A DNA stretch of 58,970 nt from positions 1 to 58,970 of the forward strand of contig NZ_JAFLRK010000021.1 of the NCBI RefSeq assembly GCF_017315735.1. Direction: 5' to 3'. The translations under genes and the position numbers were made by a program. The notes beneath the pieces are model-generated. The model made no database searches. It worked only from the letters and a program-made list of their open reading frames with translations, and was not told where the DNA came from. This DNA comes from Paracoccus shandongensis. Its GTDB lineage: Bacteria; Pseudomonadota; Alphaproteobacteria; Rhodobacterales; Rhodobacteraceae. Of this stretch, positions 46,530 through 55,118 are shown in pieces. Within the stretch, counting starts at the first letter, position 1. Every line of letters begins with the position of its first letter.

Positions 46530-46575
46530 TCAATTTTAAACTTGAATGATGTTCCATTTCATGCTTTGAAAATGG
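46530..46575. promoter_or_regulatory. Two operator-like palindromes in the IclR/AroE-like divergent promoter
   Basis: TCAATTTTAAACTTGA (46530-46545) is a 16-bp near-palindrome (14 of 16 symmetric). CCATTT-N10-AAATGG (46554-46575) is a second inverted repeat 8 bases further. Both lie in an AT-rich island between the leftward dehydrogenase-IclR operon and the rightward shikimate-dehydrogenase-like operon, so one protein could control both. Confidence 0.5.
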
Positions 46576-46699
46576 CACGGGGCCTGCGCCGGGAATCGTC
46601 CAATGTTCCGCCCCGATCGTCCATTTCCTGACGGACGGGCGCATGGTTGTTTCGGACGGCGCCGCCAACCGGCGCCGGAAGGGGGAGAAGGGATCGGGA

Positions 46700-47512
46700 A
46701 TGACACAGATGTTGCGGATCGACGGCGAAACCCTGGTGTTTCCGATCATCGGCCACCCCATCGGGCAGGTGAAATCGCCCGCCTCGCTCAGCGGGATCAT
46801 GGCGGATCGCGGCTTCAACGGCATGGTGGTGCCGATCCATGTGCTGCCCGGGGATCTGCCCGGCTGGCTGGCGCAGGCGCGCGCCATGCAGAACTGCCCC
46901 GGCATCGTGGTGACGGTGCCGCACAAGGGCGCCTGCCTTGACGCCTGCGCGCGGGTCACGGACCGCGCCCGCGCCTCGGGGGCGGTGAACATCATGATCC
47001 GCGAGGGCGGGGACTGGATCGGCGACGCGACCGACGGACAGGGCTATATGGACGGCATCGCGGCCGAAGGATTCGATGTGGCGGCCAAGCCCGCGCTGCT
47101 GGTCGGGACCGGCGGGGCCGGTTCGGCCATCGCCTATGAAATCCTGGCGCGCGGCGCGTCCGAACTGGCGCTGCACGACATCGACACGGCGCGGCGCGAC
47201 GCGCTGATCGCCCGGCTGAACGACCGCTTTCCGGGCAAGGCCCGCGTGGGCGGCACCGATCCGCGCGGATTTGCGCTGGTGGCCAACGCCACGCCCCTGG
47301 GAATGCGAGAGGGTGACCCCCTGCCCGTGCAGACCGACCTGCTGGAACCGGGGCAGTTCGTGGCCGACGTGGTCACCCGCCCGGCCATCCCGCCGCTGAT
47401 CGCCGCCGCGCGCGCGAAAGGCTGCGGCACCATGCCCGGTTCGGGGATGTTCGACGCCCAGGCCGTGCTGCTGGCCGAACTGCTGATGGGGGTGCGCAAG
47501 ATCGCCCCCTGA
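46700..47512 (+). CDS. Quinate/shikimate dehydrogenase homologue, NAD-type
   Basis: A 270-residue AroE-fold protein. Kept residues are Thr72 and Lys76 (VVTVPHKGA), Asn97 (SGAVN), Asp112 (ATDGQGY) and the Gln of MFDAQAVLL near the C-terminus. Changed: in the carboxylate-binding HSxSP motif the first Ser is Val (GQVKSPAS), and the Asn before Thr72 and the Asn of NTDG are Val and Ala. The dinucleotide loop GTGGAGS is followed by LHDIDTARRDAL with Asp160, as in NAD-using catabolic quinate/shikimate dehydrogenases rather than NADP-using AroE. It leads into the Liv-type importer genes. A catabolic dehydrogenase for a quinate-like acid is the best call. Confidence 0.82.
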   Translation: MTQMLRIDGETLVFPIIGHPIGQVKSPASLSGIMADRGFNGMVVPIHVLPGDLPGWLAQARAMQNCPGIVVTVPHKGACLDACARVTDRARASGAVNIMIREGGDWIGDATDGQGYMDGIAAEGFDVAAKPALLVGTGGAGSAIAYEILARGASELALHDIDTARRDALIARLNDRFPGKARVGGTDPRGFALVANATPLGMREGDPLPVQTDLLEPGQFVADVVTRPAIPPLIAAARAKGCGTMPGSGMFDAQAVLLAELLMGVRKIAP

Positions 47513-47657
47513 CCGCCCCGGGCACCGGAAACAAGCGGCGGGCTTTGGGAGAGGCCCCCGCATCAGACAACCGGGACAGGCCCAGGTGGTCCCGGCCGTG
47601 GCGCGCCTGCCAGGTGCCGCCGCCATGCAACGACAACCTGGCATCATGGGAGGAAAC

Positions 47658-48785
47658 ATGCTGAAACACCTGATCGGAACCGCTGCCGCCACGCTGGCGC
47701 TGACGGCCCTGCCTGCGATGGCCGAACTGAAGATCGGCTCGATCGTGGAACTGTCCGGTCCCGGCGCCGCCGCGGGCACCAACTTCCGCGACGGCGTGAA
47801 GATGGGGTTCGAGGAAATCAACGCCGCGGGCGGCGTCCTGGGCGAACCCGTGGCCATCACCGAATACGACAGCCAGACCGATCCGCAGGTCAGCCGCGCC
47901 ATGGTCCAGAAGGCCATCGACGACGGCGTGGTGGCGATCACGGGCACGGTCTTCTCGTCCTCGACGGTGGTGAACATGCTGGTGGCCCGGCAGGCCGGGA
48001 TCCCGCAGTTCACCGGATCCGAGGCGCCGTCGATCACGTCGATGAACAACCCCTATATCTTCCGCACCGCCTTCGGGTCGCAGAAGGGCATCCCGAAGCT
48101 GACGAAATACATGGCCGAGGAGATGGGCGTGAAGACCGTCGCCGTGGTCTGGGCCAACACCGAATTCGGCAAGGGCGGCCACACCGCCTTCCTGGACGAG
48201 GCCGAGCGCCTTGGCTTCGAGATCGTGGCCGACATCCCGACCGAACAGGCCCAGACCGATTTCTCGGCCGATGTGGTCAAGCTGAAGGGCATCCAGGCCG
48301 ATGCGGTCTTTGTCTATCTGACCGAGGAGGAAAGCGCCCGCTTCCTGCGCGAGGTCCGCAAGCAGGGCGTCCAGATGCCGCTGGTGGGCGACACCACGCT
48401 GACCGGCCACAAGGTGATCGAACTGGCGGGCGAGGCCGCCAACGGCGCCCTGGGCCATGTCGGCCTGACGCCCGATGCCAACATCCCGGCCATGACCGCC
48501 ATGGTCGACCGCTTCAAGGGGCAGTTCGGCTATACCCCCGACCACAACGCGATCAAGGGCTATGTCGCCGCCCATGCGATCAAGTGCGTGGCCGAACTGG
48601 CGGGCAAGGCCGACAGCCAGGCCATCGCCGACCGGATGCACGGGCTGACGCTGAAGGCCGCCGACTGCCCGGGCGTGCTGATGGACACAAGCTGGGACGA
48701 CAGCGGAGAGATGTCGCGCGAAAGCTTCTTTGTCGAGGTCCAGGACGGCAAGCAGGTCGTCAAGGCGATCCTGCCCGCGAACTGA
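47658..48785 (+). CDS. Liv-type ABC binding protein
   Basis: A 375-residue periplasmic binding protein of the LivK/Leu-Ile-Val family. The signal peptide ends at PAMA before ELKIGSIVELSGPGAAAGTN. Typical segments are GTVFSSSTVVNMLVARQAG, PYIFRTAFGSQKGIPKLTKY and VAVVWANTEFGKGG. Liv-type systems import many carboxylates besides amino acids, including aromatic and cyclic acids. The ATG at 47658 follows GGGAGGAAAC and is preferred to longer starts. It is 145 bases after the dehydrogenase gene, probably the same transcript. Confidence 0.92.
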   Translation: MLKHLIGTAAATLALTALPAMAELKIGSIVELSGPGAAAGTNFRDGVKMGFEEINAAGGVLGEPVAITEYDSQTDPQVSRAMVQKAIDDGVVAITGTVFSSSTVVNMLVARQAGIPQFTGSEAPSITSMNNPYIFRTAFGSQKGIPKLTKYMAEEMGVKTVAVVWANTEFGKGGHTAFLDEAERLGFEIVADIPTEQAQTDFSADVVKLKGIQADAVFVYLTEEESARFLREVRKQGVQMPLVGDTTLTGHKVIELAGEAANGALGHVGLTPDANIPAMTAMVDRFKGQFGYTPDHNAIKGYVAAHAIKCVAELAGKADSQAIADRMHGLTLKAADCPGVLMDTSWDDSGEMSRESFFVEVQDGKQVVKAILPAN

Positions 48786-48884
48786 TCCGCGAACCGGACC
48801 CTGCCGCGCCGGTCCCGGCGCGGCCGCGCTGCCAAGGCAGGCCGACGCACCGGCCTGCCCCGGATCCCCCCATGCGAGAGTCCC

Positions 48885-49760
48885 ATGGCCGAGCTAATCC
48901 AGATCCTGATTTCCGGCCTTGCCGCCGGTTCCATCTATGCCCTTGCTGCGGTGGGCTTCACCCTGCTGTGGCAGGCGTCCCAGACCATCAACTTCGCCCA
49001 GGGCGAATTCGTCATGCTGCCGGGCTTCTTCGTGCTGATCGGCATGGCCCTGGGCCTGCCGATGTGGCCCGCGGTGCTGTTCGCGCTGGTGCTGTCGCTG
49101 CTGGTGCTGGGCGCGGCCTTCAAGAAGCTGATCGTCGAGCCGATGCTGCCCCACGGCACGCTGCCCCTGGTCATCGCCACCATCGCGCTTGGCCTTCTGA
49201 TGAAGGAAAGCGTCAAGGAATTCTATGGCGCCACCGCCCAGCCGTTCCCGGCGGTCTTTCCGCAGACGGTCTATAACGTCGCGGGCGCCAGCGTGTCGGC
49301 GCAGGACATCGGCAACCTGATCGTGTCGATGCTGGCCATCGGCGGGCTGCAACTGTTCCTGAACCGCACCCGCACCGGCCGCTGCATGCAGGCCAGCGCC
49401 CAGAACCCCGGCGTGGCCGAGATCCTGGGCGTCGATGTGAAGCGGATGGTGCTTTACACCTTCCTGATCAACGCCGCGCTGGCCACCATCGCATCGGTGC
49501 TGATCTCGCCCATCTACCTGGCGAAATTCTCGAACGGGGAAACGCTGGGCCTGGTGGCCTTCATCGCGGCCATCGTGGGCGGCTTCAACCAGATCCGCGG
49601 CGCCCTGGTCGGCGGGCTGCTGGTCGGGGTCATCGACAACCTGTCGGCGGTCTATGTCTCGGCCGAATACCGGCAGGCCATGCCGCTGCTTTTGCTGATC
49701 GCCATCATCCTGCTGCGCCCGCAAGGGCTGCTGGGCACCAAGGAAGGACGCGCCGTATGA
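48885..49760 (+). CDS. Liv-type ABC permease LivH
   Basis: A 291-residue inner-membrane permease with about eight helices. ISGLAAGSIYALAAVGFTLL and TINFAQGEFVMLPGF are LivH hallmarks, and CMQASAQNPGVAEILGVDVK is the cytoplasmic loop that docks the ATPases. It overlaps livM in an ATGA. Product of the Liv-type importer encoded from 47658 to 52206. Confidence 0.93.
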   Translation: MAELIQILISGLAAGSIYALAAVGFTLLWQASQTINFAQGEFVMLPGFFVLIGMALGLPMWPAVLFALVLSLLVLGAAFKKLIVEPMLPHGTLPLVIATIALGLLMKESVKEFYGATAQPFPAVFPQTVYNVAGASVSAQDIGNLIVSMLAIGGLQLFLNRTRTGRCMQASAQNPGVAEILGVDVKRMVLYTFLINAALATIASVLISPIYLAKFSNGETLGLVAFIAAIVGGFNQIRGALVGGLLVGVIDNLSAVYVSAEYRQAMPLLLLIAIILLRPQGLLGTKEGRAV

Positions 49761-50731
49761 CCCCCACCCGGATCATCCTTGTCGCCCTGGGCATCGCCGC
49801 GCTGGTCGCCGCGCCCCTGGGGCAGGGCAACTATATCGTCTATACGCTGACCTCGTGGCTGCTGTTTTCCATCGCGGCCATGGGGCTGAACCTGACCTTG
49901 GGCTATGCCGGGCAGGTCAGCCTGGCGCAAGCCGCCTTCATGGGCATCGGCGCCTATGTCACCGCGCTGATGACGCTGGCGGGCCTGCCCTGGATCGCCG
50001 CCGCGCTGGTGTCGGTCGCGGCCAGCTTCGTGGTGGGGCTTCTGCTGGGCTATCCGGCGCTGCGCGTGCAGCACCATTTCCTGGCCTTCGTCACGCTGGC
50101 CTTCAACATCCTGCTGTTCCTGGTCCTGCGGAACGAGGAGGAGGTGACCGGCGGTTCCTTCGGCCTGGTCGGGATGCCGCGCCCTTCGGTCCTGGGCATT
50201 TCCACCGACAGCAACCTGAACTTCTATTACTTCGCGCTGGCCTGTTTCCTGTTTGCAGCCTTCGTGATGTGGTGGATCCTGCGCTCGCCCTGGGGCCGCG
50301 CCTTCAAGGCGTTGCGGGAAAACCCGATCCGGGCGGAATCCCTGGGCCTGAAGATCCGCCGCCAGACGCTTCTGGCCTTTGCCATCGGATCGGCCTTTGG
50401 CGGGCTTGCGGGTGCCCTGATGCCGCCGCTGGTGCAGTTCATCGAGCCGGGCAGCTTTGCGCTGATCCATTCGCTGAAGCTGCTGCTGATGGTGGTCGTC
50501 GGCGGCGCGGGCTTCTTCTTCGGGCCGATGCTGGGCGCGGCCCTGGTGATCCTGCTGCCGGAACTGCTGCGCTTCACCGAGGGCTATTACCTCATCATCT
50601 ATGCGCTTCTGGTGATCGTGCTGATGGTGTTTTCGCCCAACGGCCTGATCGGCCTGGGCCAGAAGATCTGGCTGGGCTTCCGGCCCAAGCAGGAAGAACG
50701 CCGCGACATGAAGAAGGGGTTCCAGCTGTGA
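49757..50731 (+). CDS. Liv-type ABC permease LivM
   Basis: A 324-residue permease. AAMGLNLTLGYAGQVSLAQA and AFMGIGAYVTAL are LivM signatures, and AFKALRENPIRAESLGLKIR is the ATPase-docking loop. About ten hydrophobic helices. Its stop overlaps the GTG start of the next ATPase gene (GTGA). Confidence 0.93.
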   Translation: MTPTRIILVALGIAALVAAPLGQGNYIVYTLTSWLLFSIAAMGLNLTLGYAGQVSLAQAAFMGIGAYVTALMTLAGLPWIAAALVSVAASFVVGLLLGYPALRVQHHFLAFVTLAFNILLFLVLRNEEEVTGGSFGLVGMPRPSVLGISTDSNLNFYYFALACFLFAAFVMWWILRSPWGRAFKALRENPIRAESLGLKIRRQTLLAFAIGSAFGGLAGALMPPLVQFIEPGSFALIHSLKLLLMVVVGGAGFFFGPMLGAALVILLPELLRFTEGYYLIIYALLVIVLMVFSPNGLIGLGQKIWLGFRPKQEERRDMKKGFQL

Positions 50732-51480
50732 ACGCGCACGCACCCATCCTGTCCGTCACGAACATCAGCAAGCAGTTTGGCGGCATCAAGGCCGTGAACG
50801 GCGTCAGCTTCGATGTGCAAAGAGGCGAGATCCTGGGCCTGATCGGTCCCAACGGATCGGGCAAGTCCACCCTGTTCAACTGCATCCTGGGCCAATTGAG
50901 GCCGACCGAGGGGCATTGCCGCATCCACGGCCGGTCCACCGACGGCGTGCGCCCGGCCGACCTGTCGCTGATGGGCGTGGGCCGCACTTTCCAGCAACTG
51001 TCGGTCTTTCCCCGCATGACCGTCCTCGACAACGTGATCCTGGCGGGACAGGAACACGAAGGCAGCATGGTGTCGCGCCTGTTCGGCAGGCCGGACGCGG
51101 GCCTGACCGCCAAGGCCGAACAGTTGATCGAGTTCTTCCGCCTGTCGCCTTACCGCGACACCGAGGCGGGATCGCTGTCCTATGGCCAGCAGAAGCTGGT
51201 CGATGCCGCCATGGCCTTCATGGCCGGGCCGGAAATCGTGCTGCTGGACGAACCTGCGGGCGGGGTGAACCTGACGATGCTGGCCCATCTCAAGGACCGG
51301 CTGCTGACCTATAACCGCGAACACGGCACCACCTTCGTGGTGATCGAACACAACATGGAATTCGTCATGTCGCTGTGCACCCGCATCATCGTGCTGGCAC
51401 AGGGCGAGATCATCGCCCAAGGTTCGCCCGACGAAATCCGGTCGAACCCCATGGTCATCGACGCCTATCTGGGGGGCTGA
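50728..51480 (+). CDS. Liv-type ABC ATPase LivG
   Basis: A 250-residue ATPase starting with GTG at 50728, overlapping the livM stop. Walker A GPNGSGKSTL, Q-loop GRTFQQLSVF, signature LSYGQQKLVDAAMA, Walker B EIVLLDEPAGGVN and the switch His in VIEHNMEF are all intact. The signature is LSYGQ, as in LivG proteins. Confidence 0.94.
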   Translation: MNAHAPILSVTNISKQFGGIKAVNGVSFDVQRGEILGLIGPNGSGKSTLFNCILGQLRPTEGHCRIHGRSTDGVRPADLSLMGVGRTFQQLSVFPRMTVLDNVILAGQEHEGSMVSRLFGRPDAGLTAKAEQLIEFFRLSPYRDTEAGSLSYGQQKLVDAAMAFMAGPEIVLLDEPAGGVNLTMLAHLKDRLLTYNREHGTTFVVIEHNMEFVMSLCTRIIVLAQGEIIAQGSPDEIRSNPMVIDAYLGG

Positions 51481-51483
51481 CAG

Positions 51484-52206
51484 ATGCTGGAACTGCGAAA
51501 CATCACCGGCGGCTATGGGCGCATTACCATCCTGAACGGCACCTCGTTCAGCATCCCCAAGGCCTCGATCACCACGGTGATCGGGCCGAACGGGGCGGGC
51601 AAGTCCACCGTCTTCAAGGCGATCTTCGGGTTGCTGAACATCCAGTCCGGCCAGATCCTGCTGGAAGGCGAGGATGTCACCCGCAAGCGCCCGGCCGAGA
51701 TGATCGCCCGCGGCGTCACCTATGTGCCCCAGGGCCGCAACGTGGTGCCGCAACTGTCGGTGCTGCACAACCTGGAACTGGGCGGCATCACCGCGAAGGA
51801 TCAGACCAGGCTGCGCCAGCGGATGGAACAGGTCATGGACCAGTTCCCGATGCTGCGCCAGCGCAAGGACCAGAAGGCGATCGAGCTGTCGGGCGGCCAG
51901 CAGAAGCAGCTGGAGATCGCCCGCGCCCTGCTGCTGGATCCCAAGCTGATCCTGATCGACGAACCCTCGATCGGGCTGTCGCCCAACCTGGTACAAGAGG
52001 TGTTCCAGACCCTGATCCGGCTGCGCGACCAGGGCGTGACCATCCTGATGGTGGAACAGAACGCCAAGGCGGCGCTGGCCATGTCCGATCATGGCCTGGT
52101 GCTGGAACTGGGCCAGACGCGGATGTTCGACCGGGCCGATGCCCTGCTGGCCGATCCCCGCGTCGGGCAGTTGTTCCTGGGCGGGCATATCGAGGACGCG
52201 GCCTGA
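51484..52206 (+). CDS. Liv-type ABC ATPase LivF
   Basis: A 240-residue ATPase, second of the Liv-type pair. Walker A GPNGAGKSTV, signature LSGGQQKQLEIARAL, Walker B LILIDEPSIGLSPN and VEQNAKAAL (the LivF-type VEQN replacing the switch His block) are present. It follows livG by three bases and ends the operon, with a terminator 20 bases downstream. Confidence 0.94.
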   Translation: MLELRNITGGYGRITILNGTSFSIPKASITTVIGPNGAGKSTVFKAIFGLLNIQSGQILLEGEDVTRKRPAEMIARGVTYVPQGRNVVPQLSVLHNLELGGITAKDQTRLRQRMEQVMDQFPMLRQRKDQKAIELSGGQQKQLEIARALLLDPKLILIDEPSIGLSPNLVQEVFQTLIRLRDQGVTILMVEQNAKAALAMSDHGLVLELGQTRMFDRADALLADPRVGQLFLGGHIEDAA

Positions 52207-52226
52207 TCCCCCAGGGAAGTGACGGA

Positions 52227-52250
52227 AAGGCCGCGCCAAGGCGCGGCCTT
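52227..52250. terminator. Bidirectional terminator after livF
   Basis: AAGGCCGCGCC-AA-GGCGCGGCCTT is a perfect 11-bp inverted repeat between the convergent livF and epimerase genes. The T-run is short (TT, then GCATT). Confidence 0.7.
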
Positions 52251-52273
52251 GCATTGTCCGGGTGGCGGGGTGG

Positions 52274-53182
52274 TCAGGCCTCTTGGCCGCGCAATTCCGC
52301 CAGGGTCGCGCGGATGCCCGCCGCGATCCCTGTCACGGGCTGCGGTCCCAGCCAATCCGGCACGGGGTCCGAGGCGAGGTCGGCGGGGATGCGCAACGGC
52401 GGGCCTTTGACGGTGATGCCGGTCCAGCCGCTTTGCCGGGCCAGTTCGGCGGTGAAATCGGCCATGTCCCGCGTATCGCCCGCCATGGTCAGGACCGTCG
52501 CGCCCGACATGGGGCGCGTCATCGCCGCAGCCAGCATCCGCGCCACGTCATCGACATGGACAAAGCCCACCCGGCCCGAGAACCCGATCACCGCCGGTTC
52601 GCGCCGGACCGAGGCCGCCAGGGCAATCGACGGTCCCGCCGCGATGCCGCTGCTGATCCCCGGGCCATAGACGATATAAGGCCGCAGCCCCAGGCTGGGC
52701 ACGCCGTGATCGGCCGCCCAGACGCGCGCCACGCCCTCGACCGCCAGCTTGGTGACACCGTACAGGGTCATCGGCTGCGGCACGTCGGCGCTGTCGGGAC
52801 CAAAGACCCCCGCGCTGCTGAGATAGGCGACCGGCACCCCCAGCCGGGCGGCCAGGTCGAAAACCAGCACCGATCCCAGGACGTTCACCCGGACCGCCTG
52901 CGCCGGATCGCGGGCGCAATCGACGGTCATCAGCCCGGCCAGGTGCACGATGCCGTCGCAGCCCCGGCCCGCCTCGGCCAGCGAATCGGCGCAGGTCACG
53001 TCGCCCGCGACCGCCTCGTGACCGGGGGGCAGGGCGGTGCGGGCAATCGCCGGGGCCAGGTCGAACAGCCGGGGCGTCACCCCCTGCGCCGCAAGCGCCG
53101 CCGCAACGCGCATCCCGATGAAGCCGGTGCCGCCGACCAGCAAGACCCTTGCCGGGCCATGGCTTTTTCCTGTGCCGGTCAT
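52274..53182 (-). CDS. NAD-dependent epimerase/dehydratase, copy 2
   Basis: A 302-residue extended SDR. VLLVGGTGFIGMRVAA is the nucleotide site, RLFDLA gives Asp after beta-2 (NAD), YLSSAGVFGP and TLYGVTKLAVE carry Ser and YxxxK, and RPYIVYGPG is conserved. It parallels the 33142 protein (RPTVVYGPG). The start MTGTGKSHG at 53182 follows GGAGGAGGGAAAC. Divergent from the flavoprotein gene at 53295, which suggests shared control. Confidence 0.88.
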   Translation of the reverse strand: MTGTGKSHGPARVLLVGGTGFIGMRVAAALAAQGVTPRLFDLAPAIARTALPPGHEAVAGDVTCADSLAEAGRGCDGIVHLAGLMTVDCARDPAQAVRVNVLGSVLVFDLAARLGVPVAYLSSAGVFGPDSADVPQPMTLYGVTKLAVEGVARVWAADHGVPSLGLRPYIVYGPGISSGIAAGPSIALAASVRREPAVIGFSGRVGFVHVDDVARMLAAAMTRPMSGATVLTMAGDTRDMADFTAELARQSGWTGITVKGPPLRIPADLASDPVPDWLGPQPVTGIAAGIRATLAELRGQEA

Positions 53183-53203
53183 GTGTTTCCCTCCTCCAAT
53201 CGC

Positions 53204-53219
53204 ATTCAATATATAGAAT
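53204..53219. promoter_or_regulatory. AT-rich near-palindrome in the epimerase/flavoprotein divergent promoter
   Basis: ATTCAATATATAGAAT is symmetric at 14 of 16 positions and is the most AT-rich part of the 112-bp gap between divergent genes. GTTCAAC follows at 53222. It could be an operator or overlapping -10 elements. Confidence 0.4.
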
Positions 53220-53294
53220 AGCGTTCAACAATAAAAGCATCTTCCATGATAAGCTGTTTTGTGGCACGTTCTGCCCGAAAGGCGAGGAGGGGAC

Positions 53295-54980
53295 ATGACG
53301 GACAGGACTTTCGACGAGGAGGTCGATCTTCTGGTGATCGGCGCAGGCGCGGGCGGCATGACAGCCGCGCTGACCGGCGCGATCCATGGGCTTTCGGTGC
53401 TGCTTTGCGAAAAGACCGCAATGGTCGGCGGCACCACCTCGACCTCGGGCGGCACCACATGGGTGCCGGGAACGGACCTGAGCCTCAAGGCGGGCGTTCC
53501 CGACAGCGCCGAGGATGCGGCCACCTTCCTGCGCCATGTGGTCGGCAACCGGGGCGGCGACGAACAACGCAGGGCCTTCCTGGACTCGGGGGCCGAGGCC
53601 ATTGCGGAACTGGAACGCCATTCCGAGATTCGGTTTGCCGCCGCCGTGGCGCATCCCGATTACCTGGACGGGCCGGGCGCGGCCTTTGGCGGCCGGGCCT
53701 TGGGTCCGGTGGAATTCGACGGCCGCAGGCTGGGCGCGGATTTCGACCGCGTGCGCCCGCCGCGCGACGTGTTCATGGGCCTTGGCGGCATGATGGTCGG
53801 CCGGGCCGAGATCGGCGCGCTGCTGAACCCCCTGTCCAGCCGGACCAACCTGCAAACCACGCTGAAGCTTGTGCTGCGTTACGCCCGCGACCGCCTGCGC
53901 CATCGGCGCGGCACGCGGCTGTTGATGGGCAATGCGCTGGTCGCGCGGCTGTTCTTCAGCCTGCGCCAGCGCGGGGTGCCGATCTGGTTCGACAGCCCCC
54001 TGTCCGACCTGATCCGCACGGACGGCGGGGTGGCGGGCGCGGTGATCCAGACGCCGCAAGGCCCGCGCCGGGTGCGCGCGCGCAAGGGGGTGGTGCTGGC
54101 GACCGGCGGCATCGGCTGGAACAAGAACTTGCGCGCCAGGCTGTTTCCTGCCCAGATCGCCCCCTTCTCGCAAGCGCCCGAGGGCAATACCGGCGACGGC
54201 ATCAGCCTGGCCGTGGCGCGGACCGGCGCGGCGCTGGACGACGGCTGCGACAGCGCCGGGCTGTGGATGCCCTGTTCGGTGCTGAAGCGCCCTGACGGTT
54301 CCACGGCGGTCTGGCCGCATATCATCCTGGACCGGGCCAAGCCGGGGCTGATCGCGGTGGGCCCCGACGGGCGGCGCTTTGTCAACGAAAGCGACAGCTA
54401 CCACGATTTCTGCATGGGCATGATCCGCGCGGGCCTGTCGGAAGCCTGGCTGGTGGTCGATGACGCCTTTGTCCGCCGCTATGGCCTGGGGCTGGTGCTG
54501 CCGGGCGGGCGCGGACTGCGGCGCCTGCTGCGCCAGGGCTATCTGCACAGCGCCCCCAGCCTGGACGACCTGGCGCGGCGCATCGGCATCGACCCGGCCG
54601 GATTTGCCGCAACCGTGGAGGAAGCCAACGGCTTTGCCGAACGCGGCACGGATGCGGCCTTCGGCCGGGGCAGTTCGGTGATGAACCGCTTCAACGGCGA
54701 CCCGGACCGGCCCGGCAATCCCTGCCTTGGCCCGATCCGGCAAGCGCCCTTCTACGCCCTGCGCGTGGTGCCTGTCGATCTGGCGGGCAGCGGCGGATTG
54801 CGCTGCGACGGCAACGGGCAGGTGCTGGACGGCGCGGGCCAGCCCATCGCGGGGCTTTATGCCTGCGGCAACGACGCGGCCTCGATCTTTCGCGGCACCT
54901 ATCCCGGGCCGGGCACCACCATCGGCCCCGCCATGGTGTTCGGCTGGCGCATCGCCAAGGGGCTTGCCCAGGCCGCATAA
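53295..54980 (+). CDS. KstD/fumarate-reductase-type FAD dehydrogenase, copy 2
   Basis: A 561-residue flavoprotein paralogous to the 42789 gene. FAD site VIGAGAGGMTAAL (Gly16, Gly18, Gly21), Glu in LLCEKTAMVGGTTSTSGGT, and the C-terminal GLYACGNDAASIFRG and TYPGPGTTIGPAMVFGWRIA. The substrate region APFYALRVVPVDLAGSGGLR keeps the Tyr of the KstD-like group. It is expected to insert a ring double bond next to a ketone, or to reduce one. GAGGAGGGG ribosome site. The MHS symporter gene follows on the same strand after 138 bases, so uptake and desaturation may be coupled. Confidence 0.88.
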   Translation: MTDRTFDEEVDLLVIGAGAGGMTAALTGAIHGLSVLLCEKTAMVGGTTSTSGGTTWVPGTDLSLKAGVPDSAEDAATFLRHVVGNRGGDEQRRAFLDSGAEAIAELERHSEIRFAAAVAHPDYLDGPGAAFGGRALGPVEFDGRRLGADFDRVRPPRDVFMGLGGMMVGRAEIGALLNPLSSRTNLQTTLKLVLRYARDRLRHRRGTRLLMGNALVARLFFSLRQRGVPIWFDSPLSDLIRTDGGVAGAVIQTPQGPRRVRARKGVVLATGGIGWNKNLRARLFPAQIAPFSQAPEGNTGDGISLAVARTGAALDDGCDSAGLWMPCSVLKRPDGSTAVWPHIILDRAKPGLIAVGPDGRRFVNESDSYHDFCMGMIRAGLSEAWLVVDDAFVRRYGLGLVLPGGRGLRRLLRQGYLHSAPSLDDLARRIGIDPAGFAATVEEANGFAERGTDAAFGRGSSVMNRFNGDPDRPGNPCLGPIRQAPFYALRVVPVDLAGSGGLRCDGNGQVLDGAGQPIAGLYACGNDAASIFRGTYPGPGTTIGPAMVFGWRIAKGLAQAA

Positions 54981-55118
54981 GGTCTGCGCCGCCCCGGCGT
55001 CGATGAACATGATGTTCATTAAACCGCAAAACCGGTCTTTGCCATCACGCCGCTGATTTGCGAACCAACGTCACGAACCGCGCGGAGGAGCTTGCGCGGC
55101 CTTACCCGGAGGAAACCC

